Assembly (NCBI GenBank): GCA_902802815.1 | Contig: CADCNQ010000017.1 | Span: 39,387 to 103,386 of the forward strand | DNA length: 64,000 bases | DNA from: an uncultured Bacteroidales bacterium | GTDB taxonomy: Bacteria > Bacteroidota > Bacteroidia > Bacteroidales > Bacteroidaceae | Direction of reading: 5' to 3' | Notes under the pieces: generated by a model | Told to the model about the DNA's origin: nothing | The model's database searches: none | What the model saw: the letters and a program-made list of their open reading frames with translations, nothing else | In this document: positions 51,524 through 60,942 of the stretch, in pieces | Layout: each line of letters opens with the position of its first letter | Numbering within the stretch: the first letter of the stretch is position 1 | Position numbers and translations under genes: made by a program

Positions 51524-54355
51524 TTACTCCACTTCCTGAAGGAAGATGGCATCAAGAGCCCAGGTGGCGGCATCGTTGGTGAAGAAATAACCGGCCGGCT
51601 TGGGATCTGTGCCCGTATTGTTCGTGTGGAAGAGCCAACCCGTGTCGCCGAAAGGATGGTGCTTGCTCATCTCGTCCTTCGCTACAGACAGCTTCTCACC
51701 GTTGCCCGTCTGCCAATAGGCATAGAGACCCAGGCGGGGGCAGGGGAAACTGTTGTGGGTGATGGTCTTCGCCTTGTAGCGATAGTTGGCGGCATGGTCG
51801 AGCCATGCTGCAGCCCACGCCTTGTCGTGGATGGAAAGCATCATCTCGTTCATGAACTCGAAACCGCCCATGATGGTGCACAGATGGTTGGTGTGCTGCA
51901 CGGCGCTGTCGCCCTCCCATGAGAGGATTCCCGTGGCGGGGTCGTAGCCCAAAGCAAGAGGGCCGGAGAAGAGGCCGTGGGGCATGGATGCTATGCTGTG
52001 CATGCCGGTGAGTATCTTGTCGCGATAGTGCTTGTCGCCCGTGCGCTCCCATTCTGTGAACCAGTTGCCGGCATACGCCAGCCAGTCGGGACCGATGCGC
52101 AGACGTGCAGGAGCTGTGCAGGGATATTTTTCGCTGCGGGGCTGAGCCAGGCGCAGGGGGTCGAGAGTGTAGAGCAGCGTGTCGGCGTCGCGCACCTCGC
52201 GCATGATATCGCCAAGGCGCTCGTCGGCGGTGAGATAGTACATGAAACGGTTCCAGAAAGCCTGCGAGATGCGGGCCTCCTTGGCACCGCAACCCCAATG
52301 GAGCACATTGTGGCGCGTGCCCAGACCTGCGTGAGGACCGCGATGATAGCTGTCCACCTCGGAGCAATGGCGCGTCATACGAGTGGCAAGGCGCCACACA
52401 TCGGCATCGCCCGTGCGCAGGAACTGATACCAGAGCATGGCGGGAGTGCCGAGTTCGGTGTTGTCCCAGGCATAGCCGCCCACGTCATAGCGCCATTCGC
52501 CGCGGCTGTTGTCGTAGGTGTGCATGAAGTCGCCGTAGTTGAAATAACCGTACCAGCCGTGCAGCTCCTGCTGACGCATGAAGAAATGCATGAGGGAGTC
52601 GAGCTGGCTGTCGCTCCCGCTGCCGCGTGCCAGCGACCAGATACCGAAAGCACGTCTGTCGTGGAGATATTCCGGCGTGGGAACATACTGTGCGTGAGAG
52701 AGCAGGGCGGGCTCTGAGGCAGGAGATGAGGAGAGCCACAGCGTGCTGGTGCGCGCCGTGCCCACGGGTGTGGACATGCCGGGCTGCACATCCTCGTAGG
52801 CGGCCTCCAGTCCGTGAGGTATGGTGTCGTAGTGGGCGAAGTTCATTGCCTCGGCCTCCGGGCTCCACAGGGCAACGCTGATGACGGCTGTGTCGCTGCG
52901 CGCACCGTCCACCTGCAATGTGGAGGGGTACGACTGCCAGAAGTCCTCCAGGGAGACGGACACGGTGGTGTGCCTGTCACCGACAGCCACCATGCCGGGA
53001 GCGCGGCGGCCCTCGATGGTGCCTATCCAGGGAGAGGAGGACGTGGCACGCTTGCGTATGCTGTAACCGTTGGGCGAGAGCTGCGAGAGCCGGAACCCGT
53101 CCCACGAAGCTATCTCTTCGAGGATGGCGCGGCTCTTCTCCGTAGCGGGATTGCCCAGGCTGTCGAGGGATATGATACGGCGGGCGATGAGAGGCTTCAC
53201 TGCCATATCGCGCACTCCGCCGTCTTCTGCAAACCACACATGGCGCTCGTGCATCTTGTCCTGCAGAGGCACCTTCAGGCGCAGACTCATCTCATGAAGA
53301 CCCTCCTTTGCCGTCTCCTCGCTGATGAACGAGGTGAAGACAACCTTCTCTTCGGAGCAGCCTGTCCATGAATATATCCTCATGGTGAAGTCCTTGCCGT
53401 CGTAGCGTGTGCAGCGTGAGAACCGACCCTCGCGCTCCACCTTGACGCTCAGCACGGGTTGGCATTTGCCGTTGATGCTGACAGAAGGAACGAGGGCGGG
53501 AGAGGGCTTTGCGGAAGCTCCGTCTGAGGGCAGACAACCGCTGATACCCAGCCATTTGATGCTGCCGTCGGGCCAATAGGCAAGGGGCCACTGGTCGGTG
53601 TCGGTCTCGCGCACGGTGATGCGCTGCCCCTTGCGGAGCTCGCCTTGGGAGAAGGGCAGACCGAAGGTGAAGGGCATGCCGGGACGGGGAGTGCCGATGC
53701 AGTTCATGTCGGCAAGGGAGAGGGAGCGCAGAGGTGGCTCCGCAGCGTTGTGTGTGATGCGGAAGCGGCGTATCTGTGCGTGGCTCTCTGTGGTGCGGAA
53801 ACCGAAGTAGCCGCTACGGAGAGGCTGCAGGTCAACATAGTTGACAAGTGTGTCGCCGTCGATAACGTAGAGCACGCGTCCCTGACGGCTCTCCAGATGT
53901 ATGCGATACCAATGGTCGGCCTTGATGAGATGCGAGGCGTCGGTATATTCGCGTATGACGGCGGGACGGGGCTGTCCGTCGTAGCGGCGGAAGCGTGTAG
54001 TGGTGTTGGAATTGCCGCCGTAGCCCACATAATAGAGCGACATCTCGGAGGCTCGGGAGAATTCGCCCTTGCGCGACTTGGCACCGCTGAGAGCCTTGTC
54101 GGCCATCCAGAAGCAGTTGAGGTCGGACACGCGGGCGTCGCTCATGATACGTGCCTCGTAGTCGATGACGACGTCACCCTGCAGCAGGGTTCTGTTCCAG
54201 AGGGTGAGACCCTTGGGAGCCACGATGTCGCAGACGGAATCACGGCTCCACGTGACACGGGCATCCCGGGAGGCGCTCTCTATAAGCCAGGAACTCCCTG
54301 CCGCAAAAGCAGAGAGTTCCAGAGTGAGAGCAACGGTGGCAAAAAGTGCTCTCAT
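51524..54355 (-). CDS. Secreted DUF6250 and exo-rhamnogalacturonan-lyase (PcRGLX/YetA-like) protein
   Basis: 943 aa with signal peptide (to about 19). Residues about 20-205 match a DUF6250-type concanavalin-like domain (GLTLWNR, LNCFWMADKA, RFRI). The remainder is PcRGLX-like: TFGLPFSQGEL, WPLAYWPDGSIKWLG near 255-270, ARISQAFWNRFMYY and GCGAKE in the helical catalytic part, NHLCTIMGGFEF near the end. Family members cleave rhamnogalacturonan side or main chains (PL26-like). A role in pectin breakdown is inferred; it is not in an obvious PUL with SusC/D. Confidence 0.8.
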   Translation of the reverse strand: MRALFATVALTLELSAFAAGSSWLIESASRDARVTWSRDSVCDIVAPKGLTLWNRTLLQGDVVIDYEARIMSDARVSDLNCFWMADKALSGAKSRKGEFSRASEMSLYYVGYGGNSNTTTRFRRYDGQPRPAVIREYTDASHLIKADHWYRIHLESRQGRVLYVIDGDTLVNYVDLQPLRSGYFGFRTTESHAQIRRFRITHNAAEPPLRSLSLADMNCIGTPRPGMPFTFGLPFSQGELRKGQRITVRETDTDQWPLAYWPDGSIKWLGISGCLPSDGASAKPSPALVPSVSINGKCQPVLSVKVEREGRFSRCTRYDGKDFTMRIYSWTGCSEEKVVFTSFISEETAKEGLHEMSLRLKVPLQDKMHERHVWFAEDGGVRDMAVKPLIARRIISLDSLGNPATEKSRAILEEIASWDGFRLSQLSPNGYSIRKRATSSSPWIGTIEGRRAPGMVAVGDRHTTVSVSLEDFWQSYPSTLQVDGARSDTAVISVALWSPEAEAMNFAHYDTIPHGLEAAYEDVQPGMSTPVGTARTSTLWLSSSPASEPALLSHAQYVPTPEYLHDRRAFGIWSLARGSGSDSQLDSLMHFFMRQQELHGWYGYFNYGDFMHTYDNSRGEWRYDVGGYAWDNTELGTPAMLWYQFLRTGDADVWRLATRMTRHCSEVDSYHRGPHAGLGTRHNVLHWGCGAKEARISQAFWNRFMYYLTADERLGDIMREVRDADTLLYTLDPLRLAQPRSEKYPCTAPARLRIGPDWLAYAGNWFTEWERTGDKHYRDKILTGMHSIASMPHGLFSGPLALGYDPATGILSWEGDSAVQHTNHLCTIMGGFEFMNEMMLSIHDKAWAAAWLDHAANYRYKAKTITHNSFPCPRLGLYAYWQTGNGEKLSVAKDEMSKHHPFGDTGWLFHTNNTGTDPKPAGYFFTNDAATWALDAIFLQEVE

Positions 54356-55012
54356 TTATTTTGTGTATTTAAGTCCGAGATAGAGACCGTTGACGTTCTT
54401 GATCATCGAGGAGATGACGGAGAGTGTGGAATTGGTGTTGCCGAGAATCTGCTGCACGAGTTCCATGAGTTTTGAGGCGTCGGCTGCCACCTGCAGGGTG
54501 TTGCCCGTGATCTTCACGTTGAGGATGAATTCCTTGGAGAGCTGGCTGATGAGCTGACCGCCCAGACGCAGGCTCAGATCGTGACCGTTGACACTCCACG
54601 TGAAGGGAAGGCTCTTGTTGGTTTTGGCATTGTATGTCAGGCTGCCGGTCTTGTCCTTATTGAACGTGATGGAAATCTTGCCGGGAGTGAAACCCAGTTT
54701 GGTGAGCTGATTCTGCAGCGTTTTCTCAATCTTGGCGCTGGCAGCTGTGCTGGCAATGTTCTTGAGTACCTCCTCGCTCTCGAATACGACAGCAGGCTGT
54801 GAATAGGTCCATGTGCCCACGAGAGTGTTCTCGTTGACAGTAGCCGTGCCGAGGAGGTTGGCAACGATGTTGCCCACGGTGCTGCTTCCTGTGGCGGCTG
54901 TGGCTGCAGACGATGCTGCGGATGTGGCTACATTCTTGAGCAAATCGCCCAGCTGGGCATTTGCCGTGTTCACTGTGACGGCCATGATGGCCAAAATGAT
55001 GAACTTTTTCAT
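54356..55012 (-). CDS. DUF4923-family periplasmic protein
   Basis: 218 aa with a signal peptide (MKKFIILAIMAVTVNTANAQ). An Ala/Ser-rich helix (LLKNVATSAASSAATAA) is followed by LVGTWTYSQPAV near residue 65, the mark of DUF4923, and a lipocalin-like beta portion (FNKDKTGSLTYNAK, LSLRLGGQLI). Its last helix LSVISSMIKNVNGLY precedes the C-terminus LGLKYTK. Function unknown; a lipid- or ligand-binding role is possible. The PcRGLX gene starts 1 bp after its stop on the same strand. Confidence 0.8.
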   Translation of the reverse strand: MKKFIILAIMAVTVNTANAQLGDLLKNVATSAASSAATAATGSSTVGNIVANLLGTATVNENTLVGTWTYSQPAVVFESEEVLKNIASTAASAKIEKTLQNQLTKLGFTPGKISITFNKDKTGSLTYNAKTNKSLPFTWSVNGHDLSLRLGGQLISQLSKEFILNVKITGNTLQVAADASKLMELVQQILGNTNSTLSVISSMIKNVNGLYLGLKYTK

Positions 55013-55050
55013 TGTGTTGTATATTAAGATGTTGAACTATCTCTTTTTGA

Positions 55051-57708
55051 TTATTTCTTTAATGCTGCGATGCTGTCCTTGAGGGCCTGTATCTTGCTCT
55101 CTGCATCGGCGAATTTCTTGCGCTCCATCTCCACAACCTGCGCGGGTGCGTTCTGTACGAAGCGCTCATTCTGCAGTTTCTTTTCGATGCCTGCCTTGAA
55201 GCCCTCGAGACGCTGTATCTCGGCCTCGGCCTTCTGTATCTCGGCCTCCGCGTCGATGAGTCCTGCCATGGGTACGCCGTATTCTCTGGTGCCCACGAGG
55301 AAGGTCTGTGCATTGCTGTCTTTTTCCTTCACCTCGACGATGTCATCCAGATTGGCCATCTTCATGGCAGCGTCCCTGTAGGTGCCGTGAAGGTTTGCGC
55401 CTACCACCTGCAGAGTGAGGCTTTCCTTGGGGGCGATGTTCTTCTGGGCACGTACGGTGCGCACACCGCTGACGATGAGTTTGATGTCCTCCACATTCTT
55501 CAGCACCACCTGTTCGTCTGCCGTCGGAGCATCCAGTTTGAGGCTCTCGCGCATGATACTCTCACCAGGCTTGCGCTCCTCGAGTGCCTGCCACAGTTCC
55601 TCAGTGATGAAGGGAATGAAGGGGTGAAGCATCTTCAGCAGTACATCGAAGAAACGGAGTGTGGCCTCGTAAGTGGTGCGGTCGAGGGGCTGTGCCTCGC
55701 CGTTGATGTAGGCGGGCTTCACCATCTCCAGATACCAGCCGGAGAACTCGTCCCAGAAGAGTTTGTAGACAACCATCAGGGCCTCGCTGAGGCGGTATTT
55801 CGAGAAGAGGTCGCTGAGCTCAGCGTTGGCTTCCTTCAGTTTGGCGTCGAACCACGCAACAGCCAGTTTTGCTGCTCCGGTCTGCTCTGTGTCGGCCACC
55901 TGCCAGCCCTTCACCAGACGGAAGGCGTTCCATATTTTGTTGTTGAAGTTGCGACCCTGCTCGCAGAGCGCATCGTCGTAGAGTATGTCGTTGCCGGCAG
56001 GAGCGGAGAGCAGGATACCCATGCGCACGCCGTCGGCTCCGTAGCGGGCAATGAGGTCGAGGGGGTCGGGGCTGTTGCCCAGACTCTTGGACATCTTGCG
56101 GCCGAGTTTGTCGCGCACGATACCGGTGAAGTAGACGTGCTTGAACGGCATCTTGCCCTGATACTCGTAGCCTGCCATAATCATGCGGGCCACCCAGAAG
56201 AAGATGATGTCGGGACCGGTGACGAGGTCGGCGGTGGGGTAGTAGTACTTTATCTCCTCGTTGTCGGGCTCGGCGATGCCGTTGAAAAGGCTGATAGGCC
56301 AGAGCCAACTGGAGAACCATGTGTCGAGAGCACCTTCGTCCTGCACGTAGTTGCCCTCGGGAGCCGTCTCAGAGACGATAATCCTGTCGTTGGGATAGTT
56401 CTCAAGCCCCGTTTCCTTCAGCAGGTCGGCATCATAGTAAGCAGGTATGCGGTGTCCCCACCACAGTTGGCGCGAGATACACCAGTCCTTGATGTTCTCC
56501 AGCCAGTTGCGGTAAGTGTTCTTGTATTTTGCGGGATAGAAGACGATGTCGTCGTTCATCACGGGCGGCAGGGCGATGTCTGCGAAATGCTGCATACGGA
56601 TGAACCATTGCAGCGAGAGACGCGGTTCGATGGGCACATTGGTGCGCTCGGAATAACCCACCTTGTTGTCGTAGTCCTCAACGTGGTCCATGAGTCCGGC
56701 GGCGATGAGGTCCTCTGCCATCTGTTTGCGGCAGTCGAAGCGGTCCATGCCATCGTATTTGGCACAGTTTCTGCGGCATTCGTCCTCAATCTGCTCCAGC
56801 GTCACATGTGCGTCGGGAGTGAAGATGTCGTAGGTGGTGAGGTTGTATTTCTGTCCGAGCATGTAGTCGTTGGCATCGTGGGCGGGAGTCACCTTCAGAC
56901 AGCCCGTACCGAAACCGATTTCCACATAGCGATCCTCAATCACGGGTACCACGCGTCCCACGATGGGCACGATGAGGTGCTTGCCCTTGAGCCACTGGTT
57001 CTTCTCCTCCTTGGGATTGATACACACGGCCACGTCGCCCATGATGGTCTCGGGACGTGTGGTGGCCACGATGGCGTATTTGCCGGGCTCCTCCACCACC
57101 ATGTATTTCATGTAGTAGAACTTGGAATGCTCGTCGTGATATATCACCTCCTCGTCGGAGAGTGCTGTCTGGCGCTCAGGGTCCCAGTTCACCATACGCA
57201 GGCCCCGATAGATGAGTCCCTTGCGGTAGAGGTCGCAGAAGACGGAGATAACGGCCTTGGAGCGCTCTTCGTCCATGGTGAATGCTGTGCGGTCCCAGTC
57301 GCAGGAGCATCCCAGCTGGCGCAGCTGCTTGAGGATGATGCCTCCGTGCTCTTCAGTCCATGCCCACGCATGTTTCAGAAACTCCTCGCGGGTGAGGTCG
57401 CTCTTGTTGATGCCCTGCTCCTTGAGACGCTTGATGACCTTGGCCTCGGTGGCTATGGATGCGTGGTCGGTGCCGGGCACCCAGCAGGCATTCTTGCCTT
57501 CCATACGTGCGTGGCGCACTAGAATATCCTGGATGGTCTCGTTGAGCACGTGGCCCATGTGGAGCACACCCGTAACGTTTGGCGGGGGAATCACAACGGT
57601 GTAGGGCTCGCGGCCGTCGGGCTTGGAGGCAAAGAGTTTCTGCTCCAGCCAGTATTTATACCATTTTCCCTCTACCTCGGAGGGGTCGTATTTGGTTGCT
57701 AATGACAT
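55051..57708 (-). CDS. valS: Valyl-tRNA synthetase
   Basis: 885 aa class I synthetase charging tRNA-Val. Signature motifs: [15 protein letters not shown] (HIGH) near residue 40, the editing domain with [24 protein letters not shown] (KMSKS) near 530, and a C-terminal coiled coil ([11 protein letters not shown]). ATG at 57708 follows a 54-bp leader from its -7 box. The gene is convergently neighboured by mazG and has divergent promoters at its head. Confidence 0.98.
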   Translation of the reverse strand: MSLATKYDPSEVEGKWYKYWLEQKLFASKPDGREPYTVVIPPPNVTGVLHMGHVLNETIQDILVRHARMEGKNACWVPGTDHASIATEAKVIKRLKEQGINKSDLTREEFLKHAWAWTEEHGGIILKQLRQLGCSCDWDRTAFTMDEERSKAVISVFCDLYRKGLIYRGLRMVNWDPERQTALSDEEVIYHDEHSKFYYMKYMVVEEPGKYAIVATTRPETIMGDVAVCINPKEEKNQWLKGKHLIVPIVGRVVPVIEDRYVEIGFGTGCLKVTPAHDANDYMLGQKYNLTTYDIFTPDAHVTLEQIEDECRRNCAKYDGMDRFDCRKQMAEDLIAAGLMDHVEDYDNKVGYSERTNVPIEPRLSLQWFIRMQHFADIALPPVMNDDIVFYPAKYKNTYRNWLENIKDWCISRQLWWGHRIPAYYDADLLKETGLENYPNDRIIVSETAPEGNYVQDEGALDTWFSSWLWPISLFNGIAEPDNEEIKYYYPTADLVTGPDIIFFWVARMIMAGYEYQGKMPFKHVYFTGIVRDKLGRKMSKSLGNSPDPLDLIARYGADGVRMGILLSAPAGNDILYDDALCEQGRNFNNKIWNAFRLVKGWQVADTEQTGAAKLAVAWFDAKLKEANAELSDLFSKYRLSEALMVVYKLFWDEFSGWYLEMVKPAYINGEAQPLDRTTYEATLRFFDVLLKMLHPFIPFITEELWQALEERKPGESIMRESLKLDAPTADEQVVLKNVEDIKLIVSGVRTVRAQKNIAPKESLTLQVVGANLHGTYRDAAMKMANLDDIVEVKEKDSNAQTFLVGTREYGVPMAGLIDAEAEIQKAEAEIQRLEGFKAGIEKKLQNERFVQNAPAQVVEMERKKFADAESKIQALKDSIAALKK

Positions 57709-57761
57709 GGTAATTGTATTAATTATCCGATTATTGTTGATGAAAATACACTAAAGTGGGT

Positions 57762-57770
57762 GCAAAGTTA
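57762..57770 (-). promoter_or_regulatory. -7 box for valS
   Basis: TAACTTTGC on the minus strand, 54 bp upstream of the valS ATG. Confidence 0.72.
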
Positions 57771-57782
57771 CGAAAAAAATGC

Positions 57783-57791
57783 TAACTTTGC
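57783..57791 (+). promoter_or_regulatory. -7 box for mazG, nearly leaderless
   Basis: TAACTTTGC ends 8 bp before the mazG ATG (57799). It faces the valS -7 box, only 13 bp away. Confidence 0.72.
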
Positions 57792-57798
57792 AAACGCT

Positions 57799-58578
57799 AT
57801 GCATACAAAAGAAGAGAAATTGGCGGCTTTTGGACGTCTCTTGGACGTCATGGACGATTTGAGAGAGAAATGTCCGTGGGACAGGAAGCAGACAAACGAG
57901 TCTCTGCGACCCAATACGATAGAGGAAGTATTCGAACTTTGCGACGCTCTCATACGCGAAGACAATCACGAGATCTGCAAGGAACTGGGCGACGTGCTGC
58001 TGCATGTGGTGTTCTATGCCAAGATAGCATCCGAGAAGAAGGAATTCGACATTGCGGATGTGTGCAACAAACTGTGCGACAAACTCATCTTCCGTCATCC
58101 TCACGTGTACGGCGAGGCCAAGGCCCAGTCGGCAGGAGAGGTCAAGGTGATATGGGAGCAGGTGAAACAGAAGGAGAAGGACGGCAACAAGACCGTTCTG
58201 AGCGGCGTTCCCGACGCCCTGCCTTCACTCATCAAGGCCTATCGTATTCAGGACAAAGCACGCGGTGTAGGATTCGACTGGGAAGACCGTGCCGACGTGT
58301 GGGACAAAGTGCACGAGGAGATAAACGAACTCCGTGCCGAACTGGATAAAGATGACATCCAGCGCAGCACGGAGGAGTTCGGCGATTTTCTCTTCTCGCT
58401 TGTCAATGCCGCCCGTCTCTATCACATCAATCCCGACAACGCTCTGGAGAAAACTAACCGTAAGTTTATCAAGCGTTTCAATTACGTCGAGGCTGCTGCG
58501 AAAGCTTCAGGACGCTCCCTGTCGGAGCTTTCCCTCAGCGAGATGGACAAGCTTTGGAATCAGGCGAAGAAGGTTTAG
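57799..58578 (+). CDS. mazG: Nucleoside triphosphate pyrophosphohydrolase MazG
   Basis: 259 aa from the ATG at 57799 (MHTKEEKLAAFG); the frame extends upstream to 57760, but that part overlaps the -7 box. Two MazG helical domains are visible: WDRKQTNESLRPNTIEEVFELCDA near 30-55 with EELGD-like KELGDVLLHVVF (metal-binding glutamates and Asp) and a second set EEFGDFLFSLVNAAR near 205. It removes pyrophosphate from noncanonical or excess nucleoside triphosphates. It converges on the Spy-like gene, overlapping it by 44 bp. Confidence 0.95.
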   Translation: MHTKEEKLAAFGRLLDVMDDLREKCPWDRKQTNESLRPNTIEEVFELCDALIREDNHEICKELGDVLLHVVFYAKIASEKKEFDIADVCNKLCDKLIFRHPHVYGEAKAQSAGEVKVIWEQVKQKEKDGNKTVLSGVPDALPSLIKAYRIQDKARGVGFDWEDRADVWDKVHEEINELRAELDKDDIQRSTEEFGDFLFSLVNAARLYHINPDNALEKTNRKFIKRFNYVEAAAKASGRSLSELSLSEMDKLWNQAKKV

Positions 58579-59056
58579 CGCCTCCTTGCTTCTTGTCTTT
58601 TCCGGGACCTTTGCGGTGTTGGTTCCACTTGTTCCTGTTCTGCTGGTGCATGCCGTTCTTCAGCATGTTGTGGTGGAAGCGGTCTTCGGCACGTATCACG
58701 CGGAACATCTTCTCTGCTGTGATGGCGTTGGCACCCTTCTCATAGAAGTTCTTCTTCACCTCTGCTTCCGTCTTCTCGATGTCGGCCAACTGTGAGAGCA
58801 CGGCGCCGAAGTTCTCGCGGCTGTTCTTCTTCAGTTCGTACTTCTGTCTTCCCAGCTGGAACAGGCTCTTCTTGTATTCACGGTAGATGGGCATGAATGC
58901 CTCTACCTGCTTCTCGCTCAGCAGGGCCTCGTCGATGATGGCCTTCTCCTGGCGCTTTGCAATTTCCTGGAACGGATTGCGACCGTCTTTCTTCTCGTCT
59001 GCATAGGCGGAGAATGTCACCACAGCCATCAGCAGCGCTAACATGATCTTTTTCAT
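58535..59056 (-). CDS. Small periplasmic Spy/CpxP-like protein
   Basis: 173 aa with signal peptide (to about 19). The mature region is charged and helical with NPFQEIAKRQEKAI, LLSEKQVEAFMPIYREY (the LT/LS-x-x-Q repeat typical of heavy-metal sensor-type proteins) and a Lys/Gly-rich C-terminus. Last gene of the ECF-sigma operon, 17 bp after the anti-sigma gene; such a trio is common in Bacteroidetes and suggests envelope-stress buffering. The 44-bp overlap of its 3' end with mazG on the opposite strand means antisense transcription could matter. Confidence 0.72.
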   Translation of the reverse strand: MKKIMLALLMAVVTFSAYADEKKDGRNPFQEIAKRQEKAIIDEALLSEKQVEAFMPIYREYKKSLFQLGRQKYELKKNSRENFGAVLSQLADIEKTEAEVKKNFYEKGANAITAEKMFRVIRAEDRFHHNMLKNGMHQQNRNKWNQHRKGPGKDKKQGGAKPSSPDSKACPSR

Positions 59057-59073
59057 AGTCCTTGTCCTTTCTT

Positions 59074-59403
59074 TTAGTATTGGGTTAGATAATACTCGAT
59101 GTCCACATTGTTGAGCATAGCATATTCCACCATCTCGTCATCGTAGAACGATTCCGGTTCGCTGTCGGCAAGCATGGCGTCCTGGGTGTGGAACAGTCCC
59201 ACACTAACCAGCCCCACCACACCAACGGCGGTTGCAGCCACAGCCCATCGCTTCCACAGGGGCATCACCTTCGGAGTCTTCGTCGCGCGCTGACTCTGGC
59301 TCTCTTCCTGGCGAATGCGCTCCATCATCCTTTCGGGGAAACTTTCGAAGTATCCCTCGGGGGTAATCCACGGATTATGCTTCTTCATTGCTCTCATAGA
59401 CAT
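59074..59403 (-). CDS. Membrane-anchored anti-sigma-like protein
   Basis: 109 aa with a cytoplasmic N-terminus (KHNPWITPEGYFESFPERM, the short helical region found in Bacteroidetes anti-sigma partners), a single membrane helix near 51-69 (WAVAATAVGVVGLVSVGLF), and a 40-residue acidic periplasmic tail. No ZAS zinc domain is seen. It is encoded 28 bp after the ECF gene and 17 bp before the Spy-like gene. An alternative start lies at 59388 (Met6). Role is inferred from position. Confidence 0.72.
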   Translation of the reverse strand: MSMRAMKKHNPWITPEGYFESFPERMMERIRQEESQSQRATKTPKVMPLWKRWAVAATAVGVVGLVSVGLFHTQDAMLADSEPESFYDDEMVEYAMLNNVDIEYYLTQY

Positions 59404-59431
59404 CTATAAGACAAGGGGTGTTGAAAAAGGT

Positions 59432-59908
59432 TTATTCTTCGTGATAAAAAAATTTCTGTATTTTTTCTACGGCCATGTGATAGGAGGCTTTCAGCGATCC
59501 TACACTTGTGCCCAGTATCTCTGACATTTCCTCATATTTCATATCCTGAAAATATTTCATCAGGAACACCTGTTTCTGCTTCGGGGGCAGGGCCGTGACG
59601 GCTCTCTGCAGCTGCCGCTCTGTCTCGTCTCCGTCGAAATAGGGGTCGGAGGCCACGTCGGGCATCTCACCATCGCTGGTTATTTTGTTTTTCTCAATGA
59701 AGTTGAGAGCCTCGTTTGTAGCGATGCGAAACAGCCACGAACCAATCTTGGCATCTCCTCTGAAGCTGTCGCGTGCCTGCCAGGCCTTGAGGAAAGTGTT
59801 CTGCAAGACGTCGTCGGCATCTTCATGGCGGCCCACCATACCTCTTATATGTATATAGAGCCTTTCCTGATGCTCTCTCACTATGGCTACGAATTCTTGT
59901 TCCGTCAT
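59432..59908 (-). CDS. ECF-family RNA polymerase sigma factor
   Basis: 158 aa from the ATG at 59908 (MTEQEFVAIV); the frame continues to 60001 but that part lies within the preceding gene. Sigma region 2 (HEDADDVLQNTFLKAW, LFRIATNEALNF) and region 4 (LPPKQKQVFLMKYFQDMKYEEMSEILGTSVGSLKASYH) are intact. It recruits RNA polymerase to its own promoters, with the next gene as the likely anti-sigma. It is preceded by the small T9SS-tail-like gene (41-bp gap). Confidence 0.92.
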   Translation of the reverse strand: MTEQEFVAIVREHQERLYIHIRGMVGRHEDADDVLQNTFLKAWQARDSFRGDAKIGSWLFRIATNEALNFIEKNKITSDGEMPDVASDPYFDGDETERQLQRAVTALPPKQKQVFLMKYFQDMKYEEMSEILGTSVGSLKASYHMAVEKIQKFFYHEE

Positions 59909-59949
59909 AGTGAAATTGTTTTGTGTGTTGGAAAAAAGGAAGCGGGGTG

Positions 59950-60249
59950 CTACTTCATGTTCACCTTGCGCACCGTCTTGCCCACTTTGAGGATGTAGCA
60001 TCCGCGGGAGAGGTTCAGCTTGAATGACACCTCATCGTTTTCGAGGGGCAGGGAAGCAACCCTTACACCGGCCAGATTGAAAATCTCCAGTTTCTGACCT
60101 ACAGCGTTGTTGACCTTCACGTTACCTTCCTTAACAACGATGCTGACGCTCTGCATTTCATCCTCAATGGCATCGTCGGCCTGCTCCATGCTGTGCGCAG
60201 GAAGTGCCAAAAATGCTGCCATAAGTGCCAAAATGTGGAACTTTTTCAT
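59950..60249 (-). CDS. Minimal exported protein with T9SS-type C-terminal segment
   Basis: 99 aa: signal peptide (MKKFHILALMAAFLALPAHS), a short acidic spacer, then about 65 residues of VEIFNLAG/ GCYILKVG-type sequence (LEIFNLAGVRVASLPLEN, LSRGCYILKVGKTVRKVNMK) that resembles a Por-secretion (type A CTD) tail. There is no room for a passenger domain. It is the first gene of the ECF operon, with its own -7 box. Either a degenerate reporter of the secretion pathway or a small structural protein; the family is not firmly assigned. Confidence 0.7.
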   Translation of the reverse strand: MKKFHILALMAAFLALPAHSMEQADDAIEDEMQSVSIVVKEGNVKVNNAVGQKLEIFNLAGVRVASLPLENDEVSFKLNLSRGCYILKVGKTVRKVNMK

Positions 60250-60270
60250 CCTTTTTGAGGTTTTTACAAC

Positions 60271-60279
60271 GCAAAAATA
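60271..60279 (-). promoter_or_regulatory. -7 box for the ECF-sigma operon
   Basis: TATTTTTGC on the minus strand, 22 bp upstream of the ATG at 60249. Confidence 0.6.
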
Positions 60280-60410
60280 GCATTTTTATTTTATTCCGAC
60301 AAACTTTTTTCGAAAAAAATGTGTTGTTAAATGCAGAAAATGTTGAAAAAACGCTCTTTTCGCCCGATTTTTGCAAAAATACCGTCCTTAAACTGCTTTT
60401 CCTTTCCTTG

Positions 60411-60429
60411 CCCTGAGCTTGTCGAAGGG
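60411..60429. repeat. REP-like 19-mer CCCTGAGCTTGTCGAAGGG
   Basis: A widely dispersed extragenic 19-mer seen in many bacterial genomes; here a single intergenic copy. Confidence 0.6.
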
Positions 60430-60840
60430 GCGTTTTGTTTTTCGTCAGTCATCAGTCATCTTCCCTCGACCTTCTCCCGTAGTTCTCTCGAATGTCGTTC
60501 AGTATTCCTTCATTATTTATGCAGTATTTTCGCACTATATGTGCAGTCTTCCACTGGACATATACTGGACATATACTGAACTTGGGTCGAGCTTACTTGC
60601 TTGGAACTTGCTTGGAAGAGGCTTAGAAGAGGCTAGGAAGTGCTTGGAAAGAGCTATAATCTCAATGTTCAATGGTGAATGGTCAATGGTCAATGGTGAA
60701 TGTTGCGTTCACTGCGTTCCGCCCCATTCGCTATGCGAAAGGTCAATGATGCCTTTGTCGGAGTGCTAGGCGGCAAAATTTCTCACAAACGATAAAAAAA
60801 CTTCAATAACCAATAAATTTCTACCATTTTTCCCCAAAGT

Positions 60841-60876
60841 AACAACTTGTCAACTTGTTAACTTGTCAACTTGTCT
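60841..60876. repeat. 8-bp AACTTGTC tandem repeat
   Basis: Four units AACTTGTC/AACTTGTT just upstream of the HD-domain gene promoter. Confidence 0.75.
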
Positions 60877-60887
60877 ACTTTTTTAAG

Positions 60888-60896
60888 TATCTTTGC
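60888..60896 (+). promoter_or_regulatory. -7 box for the HD-domain gene
   Basis: TATCTTTGC, 42 bp before the main ATG. It is immediately preceded by the 8-bp repeat array. Confidence 0.68.
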
Positions 60897-60918
60897 GTTG
60901 AAAACCGAAACTAACACC

Positions 60919-60942
60919 ATGAAACCTTCTATGACGAAATGA
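60919..60942 (+). CDS. Possible 7-residue leader ORF
   Basis: ATG AAA CCT TCT ATG ACG AAA TGA encodes MKPSMTK; its TGA overlaps the ATG of the HD-domain gene (ATGA), so translation of the leader could couple to the main gene. Too short to judge conservation. Confidence 0.35.
   Translation: MKPSMTK

Larger units (their letters stand above)
60280..60887. other. Intergenic region with low-complexity repeats
   Basis: AT-rich; includes a REP-like 19-mer at 60411, CTTGCTTGG units (60590-60655), GGTCAATGGT units (60668-60705) and the 8-bp repeat at 60841. No credible gene is seen. Confidence 0.6.

Noticed and set aside
55387..57522. 711-codon open frame on the plus strand
   Set aside because: Fully antisense to valS, whose catalytic motifs are intact; the antisense product has no recognisable domain.
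60410..60430. Terminator at the REP-like 19-mer
   Set aside because: The palindrome is imperfect and has no T-run; it matches a known dispersed 19-mer rather than a terminator.
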